Assembly: GCA_946406115.1 (NCBI GenBank)
Contig: OX291557.1
Coordinates: forward strand, 19,252,501 to 19,316,500
From: Apoda limacodes
Lineage: Eukaryota > Arthropoda > Insecta > Lepidoptera > Limacodidae
DNA: 64,000 nucleotides
Direction of reading: 5' to 3'
The notes under the pieces are model-generated. The model ran no database searches. It worked only from the letters and a program-made list of their open reading frames with translations, and was not told where the DNA came from. The position numbers and the translations under genes are program-made. Of the stretch, positions 60,601 through 64,000 are shown one piece after another; within the stretch, counting starts at the first letter, position 1, and the number at the start of each line of letters is the position of its first letter.

Positions 60601-62256
60601 AAACAGTGTAATTACGTACACCTGCCACGTGGTTTTATTATTGTAAATTTCACCACAAGGCAAAGCGGATGTTCATAGAACGCACGGGCGATACTGACAT
60701 AATATGAAACCTGTCCTGTGCGCACCGCGCGCTCTACTTCCTTTGTCTTTTCTATAAAGTATGTATAAAAGCGCCAACTGTGGTTCAAGATATAAACTAC
60801 GCGCCAAGCGAGTAATTACATGTTTAAACTTCAGCTGAAACTTATTAATCCTGTAGATGACGTTGTTTTCTATACTTCTGTTCTTGTCATTTCGATTGTG
60901 ATTTGGCTAATTTATTTATTTTTTAACCTTATATTTACTCGCAAAGTGATGAAAAACATTATGCGTAACACGGACGGTACAGAAGTTACAAACTCGAGTA
61001 ATTAAAGCCCTTTCCCCTTACCACCCTTAATACACAATGTACTATTGTTAAACTGAAGTATTTCTTCAGAATTTAACCTAAAAAGCTAATTTTCTGTTAT
61101 TGTATTTAGGTCATTGACTGGAAACCATATTTAAATACGTAATGTATTTAAATGTTCAAGGTATCGATCGATCGATGTAACTGACAAATTGAGGTACCTA
61201 TCTATTTGTTTAAATGCAAGATTGTCACGCAATAAGATCATTTCCATTGTTTTACTAATATTTCTCAGTCAGTTATGCTGAAAGACAATAAATTAATCAC
61301 GGTCATTGTCTCGAACTAGAATTGTCTCACTAACATTGTCCATACTCAAAAACAAACACAATAATAGTCAGACCTCAGACCAGCGGGGCGATTCAAGTCA
61401 CTAAAAACCATCTGGTTCCGAGATGACTTTGTATGCTTTGTCCGTTTAATTACGTTTTAATGAAGAATGTATAGACTAAGTTGATGGTTATGACCTAAAT
61501 TGCTGATTAAATCGTTATTCTACACATTCTTTCATTAGAACGTAGAGTAAATAAAAAACTAGATGGTTTTTAGTGACGTTATACCTAACTATCTCGATAA
61601 CAAACGTATACTATATGAATGTTGCAAATGTTATTCAAGAAGACAAGTATCCGACAACACGGATTATATAATACTATCCGATAATAAAATGATGTCTATC
61701 TGATGACGATAACTATCAGGTAGCGAATAAGATTGTGAATTGCTTCACGCTTAAACCACTGTACCGATTAAGATAAAATTTGGCAAGAAGATAGTTTGTG
61801 TCCCAGTGAAGGACAAGACTACTTGAAATTGTCAAGTGCGAGTCGGTATTTTTTCTATAATTGAGGAGCTGCCGTTGAAATCCTACACCGATAGCTGAAT
61901 TTACAGCTTGTGGAACCGCGGGCAAAAGCTAGTTATAAAGATTTGGCTAAAATACCCAAATTGGTATGGTATAGGTATACTTTTAGGTGCAGCCGTGGTT
62001 TGCTCTTGATAAAGCGACTTCATTGGTTTCTTCCAAAATTGAACTCTGATCTTTCGGTTTAACAAATTGGTATCGGAAACAGCTAATAGGTAGGTAAGTA
62101 CTAATTTTTTAGCCTATCTGTAGAACCCAAGAAATACTTACTAAAATCGCCAGGATTGTGGTGTTTAGGGCATGGCAAACCGACGCTTCTTAGGTAAGGA
62201 ACCATAGCTGCAGTATCACCTTGATATATGCAGCGACCATCTGCTATCACGTAAAC
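54613..62256 (-). CDS. ABCG half-transporter, C-terminal five exons (partial)
   Basis: ABCG proteins are half-transporters that dimerise in membranes and move lipids, sterols or pigment precursors; the layout is ATPase first, then six membrane helices. Here are the exons after the ATPase: 62142-62256, 58356-58745, 57125-57289, 56483-56739, 54613-54954, 1269 nt (422 aa plus stop); phases agree throughout. The first gives VYVIADGRCIYQGDTAAMVP and PKHHNPGDF, the usual end of the ATPase module. The second gives IIEITENLDN, a Ser/Asn-rich linker, then FEQFSILLGRMI. Later exons carry LWIQAIHHIMCAVLVGLCFF, KKEHFNRWYGLTPYYAALTV, GMGLAIGSIFNVRNGCAMGP and APFLGLAIYGFDFAHSIPLL, ending LRWRFST. The donor of the 57125 exon is GTTAGT, chosen because it alone keeps frame. 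Walker A/B and signature motifs lie beyond 64000. The text suits the ABCG1/ABCG4-like insect group rather than white/scarlet/brown; substrate unknown. Confidence 0.88.
55785..56116 (-). mobile_element. Helitron-like element, antisense
   Basis: Read on the minus strand it starts TCCTACTATTATTATAAACG, continues GTGAAAGTTTGTATGTATGT, and ends with GGGCGGAGCCGCTGGTAAAA and GCT. This matches the start and end blocks of the copy at 51494-51732, with more divergence. It lies in the last ABCG intron; 3' border approximate. Confidence 0.6.
56878..57045 (-). mobile_element. CR1-like LINE 3' scrap in ABCG intron
   Basis: GGACGCTTGTAACACCAAAG, GTATCACTCGCGCGTTGCCG, and AACTTCTTTGAAGAACCTCA align, base for base with few changes, with 41535-41655 at the 3' end of the antisense CR1-like fragment. 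Here the 3' untranslated block CACGGTCCGCCTTATGGTAA is also kept. It sits within 90 bp of the 57125 exon. Confidence 0.75.
57300..58300. other. ABCG intron, no feature beyond an AT microsatellite
   Basis: A short (TA)n tract at 57338-57358 and AT-rich DNA. TTCTGACCGCAGTGCAGTGC near 57729 may be a scrap of the inverted-repeat family. No coding signal. Confidence 0.4.
60340..60380 (-). mobile_element. Inverted scrap of 'GGCCAAGTGCGAGTC' repeat
   Basis: GTGCGCGAGTTCGACTCGCA and CTTGACCAGTTTTT are the reverse complement of the repeat's 5' end. It looks like a tRNA B box (GAGTTCGACTC) but has no tRNA fold around it. Confidence 0.6.
60764..60819 (+). promoter_or_regulatory. TATA promoter and short leader of a small ORF
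   Basis: A consensus TATAAAA at 60764-60770 lies 56 bp before the ATG of the 61-codon frame. The surrounding sequence (60710-60810) is locally GC-richer with GCGCACCGCGCGCTC upstream. A start about 30 bp downstream would leave a leader of some 25 nt. Inference; no expression data. Confidence 0.45.
60820..61005 (+). CDS. Putative 61-aa single-pass membrane micropeptide
   Basis: Starts ATG at 60820, ends TAA at 61003-61005, no intron needed. The protein has a short polar start (MFKLQLKLINPVDDV), one strongly hydrophobic stretch of about 26 residues (FYTSVLVISIVIWLIYLFFN then LIF), a basic TRKVMKN patch and a polar end (GTEVTNSSN). A basic segment right after the helix suggests an N-out, C-in single-pass topology. 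It lies on the opposite strand inside an ABCG intron and has its own TATA box 56 bp upstream; AATAAA appears about 280 bp after the stop (61286). I do not recognise the family. A chance open frame is possible, though the promoter-plus-helix layout is better than that of neighbouring frames. Confidence 0.5.
   Translation: MFKLQLKLINPVDDVVFYTSVLVISIVIWLIYLFFNLIFTRKVMKNIMRNTDGTEVTNSSN
61397..61577. mobile_element. MITE with GTCACTAAAAACCATCT inverted ends
   Basis: GTCACTAAAAACCATCTGG at the left and, read inverted, GTCACTAAAAACCATCTAG at the right: 17 matched bases, then one mismatch. 181 bp, no ORF, in an ABCG intron. No clear target-site duplication. Confidence 0.75.
61741..61932 (+). mobile_element. 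Helitron-like element, 5'-divergent copy
   Basis: TTCACGCTTAAACCACTGTA, CAAGTGCGAGTCGGTATTTT, AATTGAGGAGCTGCCGTTGA and the end GGAACCGCGGGCAAAAGCTAG-type terminus followed by T align with 51542-51732. The 5' TC start block is not recognisable. Position in an ABCG intron. Confidence 0.65.
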
Positions 62257-62339
62257 CTGAAAAAATAAATAATATTAATGAATAAAACGCCTGTTATAAC
62301 TTAATAGCACTGTTGCTACAACAAGTTTCGTGTATCATG

Positions 62340-62412
62340 GTTTAGTTGGGTTACTCACAGTAAAGGTTTAATTAGGTTACTCACAGTATTTGTTTAGTTG
62401 GGTTACTCACTG
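62340..62412. repeat. About 27-bp tandem repeat, three copies
   Basis: GTTTAGTTGGGTTACTCACA occurs three times with small changes (62339, 62366 and 62392 approximately), just upstream of an ABCG exon acceptor on the coding strand. TTTAGTTAGGTTAG near 62740 is a further echo. Confidence 0.75.
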
Positions 62413-62747
62413 TTCTGAAAATATTTATAACTCGTCGGTTGGACGGACGTAATAGAATTGTCGCGCCTACTCTGGATGGACCGGCACCTCAGTCAGTCAT
62501 AATCTTTGACAAGTCGCGGCTGCGTATGTACATTGTTTTGATTAAGCTTATTTATATTAAGTGGATTATAGACAGTGAAACAAATTACACATACACAAAC
62601 ACAATACAGCTCTTTTTACACAAAGTGAATAAAAAACATCTGACGCTAAAACGAAAAAGACGAAAACTTTAAGTACGACGTAATTTTTCTTAGGGCCTAC
62701 GTACGGCCTAGTTTTAGTAAACAACACTAACAGTATAGGTTTAGTTA

Positions 62748-62930
62748 GGTTAGCCTAGTTGATAGTGTGGCCGACTGCTGCGGAGAAGGTGTGGGTACGA
62801 TTCCTGCATTGGACAAACATTTATGTGATAAAAACATTCGTGTTTGTCTCGAGTCTCGGTGTATTTATGTATAATATGTATGTATTTACAAAATATTTAA
62901 AATTTTATTATGTTATAAAACTTTTTTTAC
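62748..62930 (+). mobile_element. tRNA-derived SINE, diverged copy
   Basis: TAGCCTAGTTGATAGTGTGG, a mutated B box (GGGTACGATTCC), CATTTATGTGATAAAAACAT, and TTGTCTCGAGTCTCGGTGTA align with 14936-15070. The B box mutation and the lost 3' block (CCAGACGGCG) suggest an old inactive copy. Confidence 0.75.
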
Positions 62931-63295
62931 TTTTACCTAGTGCACTGAGTGATTTTCGTGTATTGAGTTTAATTAATACTTAAAAAAAACTGGATTTGAC
63001 CATTGTTGCAACACTTAAGCAAAATTTTAAGAGTGTAGGTTATTGCATTTAGTAAGTTATAAAAAATAGTGTGAAAATGACACTACACAACCGTGGAAAC
63101 GTTAAGTTCCCTACAAAAATTTAAAATTTTCGAGGCTAAATAATTTTAAGAAGTATGTAACAAAAACATCTTATAGTAATGTATATGACATTGTGTAATG
63201 ATTTTCAGTAACATGCATATCGTAATAGTGCGGAATTCCGGCTCGATGGAAATATCAGAGTCAATTTTTGTGTAAAAAAAAATATCTAACAAATT

Positions 63296-63960
63296 GGCGA
63301 ACAGCTTCGCGTAAAAAGTGGAAATTAATTTATTACAATAATTATATCACATATGATAAAGAAATTCTAAAACAGCAATTTCCCAGATTTATATTTACTT
63401 AATAGTTTAAAAAATAAATTATATCCCCGCTAAGGAATTATTGATTAAAAAAAGAAAAATGAGAGGGTCAGCTGTTATTGAAGTGAAAACTTCTTTAGCG
63501 GCGCTGTGCACTTTTTTTGTGATGGGTAAAAACTGTTAAACTCGCGTCAGGTCACGTGTCCTGATCGAAAATTCGTAAGATGTCACTCGCGTTAGGACAC
63601 GTGACCTTTATTTACATTAGGTTAGTTTTTATTTTTAGTATATGGCGATTATGAGTAGTACAGGGAGGTTGGATATGGGATTTTATTTCTATGACAGATT
63701 AAGCTGTCAAATATACAACGTCAATAAAGTAAATAAACAAAAGTTATTATTTTTAATAAATAAATATGGATAAGAAGTGATGGGAAGTAAATAGCGAGTA
63801 TGTTTTCACTTCTGCCAGCACTCCCGGAGTGCAACCTGTTTTTTTTTAAAGCGATGCCTTAACAGATATTTAAAACAATAACAGTAAATTTCTAGTTAAA
63901 GAATGTCTAAAGGCATGTTATTTTTTCTAGTCTGAAACTTGAAATAAGAAAGAGGTGCCT
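63296..63960 (+). mobile_element. Repeat 'GCGAACAGCTT' with the 'CTTCTTTAGCGGCG' repeat inside
   Basis: Outer parts (63296-63480 and 63850-63960) match 11225-11540; the inner 370 bp (63485-63845) match 18085-18485. Inner landmarks: CTTCTTTAGCGGCGCTGTGC at the start, two 45-bp repeats (63542 and 63587) with CACGTG, and CACTCCCGGAGTGCAACCTG at the end. Non-coding; lies in the ABCG gene's upstream intron or beyond. Confidence 0.7.
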
Positions 63961-64000
63961 TAAGATAATGCTTCGAATGTCTAAATTCTATACCTCCCTC

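Overview
The window looks like nuclear DNA from a lepidopteran insect (moth or butterfly). It is AT-rich, has intron-split genes with GT-AG junctions, and carries repeat families typical of Lepidoptera: a tRNA-derived SINE, an RTE element ending in '(GATGAT)n', jockey and CR1-like LINEs, the 'GGCCAAGTGCGAGTC' repeat, the 'AACCGACTTCAAA' repeat and short Helitron-like elements. The species cannot be named from the sequence alone.

Four conventional host genes are recognised. (1) Positions 44-2812, +: the 3' end of an MCTP gene (C2 domains plus two membrane segments); earlier exons lie left of the window. (2) Positions 6321-17259, -: a complete four-exon gene for the PLP enzyme aspartate 1-decarboxylase/black (511 aa), which makes beta-alanine for cuticle tanning. 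(3) Positions 42493-49710, +: a complete four-exon RIOK1 atypical kinase (517 aa), a 40S ribosome maturation factor. (4) Positions 54613-62256, -: the last five exons of an ABCG half-transporter; the ATP-binding exons lie right of the window. MCTP and black are convergent, black and RIOK1 divergent, RIOK1 and ABCG convergent. A fifth candidate is a 61-aa single-pass membrane micropeptide at 60820-61005 (+), behind a TATA box inside an ABCG intron.

The 25-kb gap between black and RIOK1 is mostly transposon debris. From about 25.75 to 30.18 kb a 2.2-kb segment is tandemly duplicated and runs into a degenerate RTE retrotransposon ending at about 32.78 kb. Next is a CR1-like LINE split by a jockey element (about 33.9-38.6 kb), then a second jockey 3' fragment (39.89-40.8 kb) and an antisense CR1-like 3' fragment (41.5-42.3 kb) that stops about 170 bp before the RIOK1 ATG. 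Introns and the other intergenic stretches hold SINEs, Helitron-like elements and several short inverted-repeat (MITE-like) elements.

The most unusual signal is at 757-888. The 3' splice site of the MCTP exon encoding the first membrane segment is present four times in a perfect 33-bp tandem register. Each copy is a full pyrimidine tract plus AG, and each keeps the reading frame, so one intron could yield four protein lengths differing by 11 residues. Other points worth a look are a near-perfect 58-bp hairpin in a black intron, an LINE insertion with a clear target-site duplication, dispersed 45-bp repeats each carrying CACGTG, and an apparent filled/empty pair of one repeat at 63.3 and 11.2 kb.
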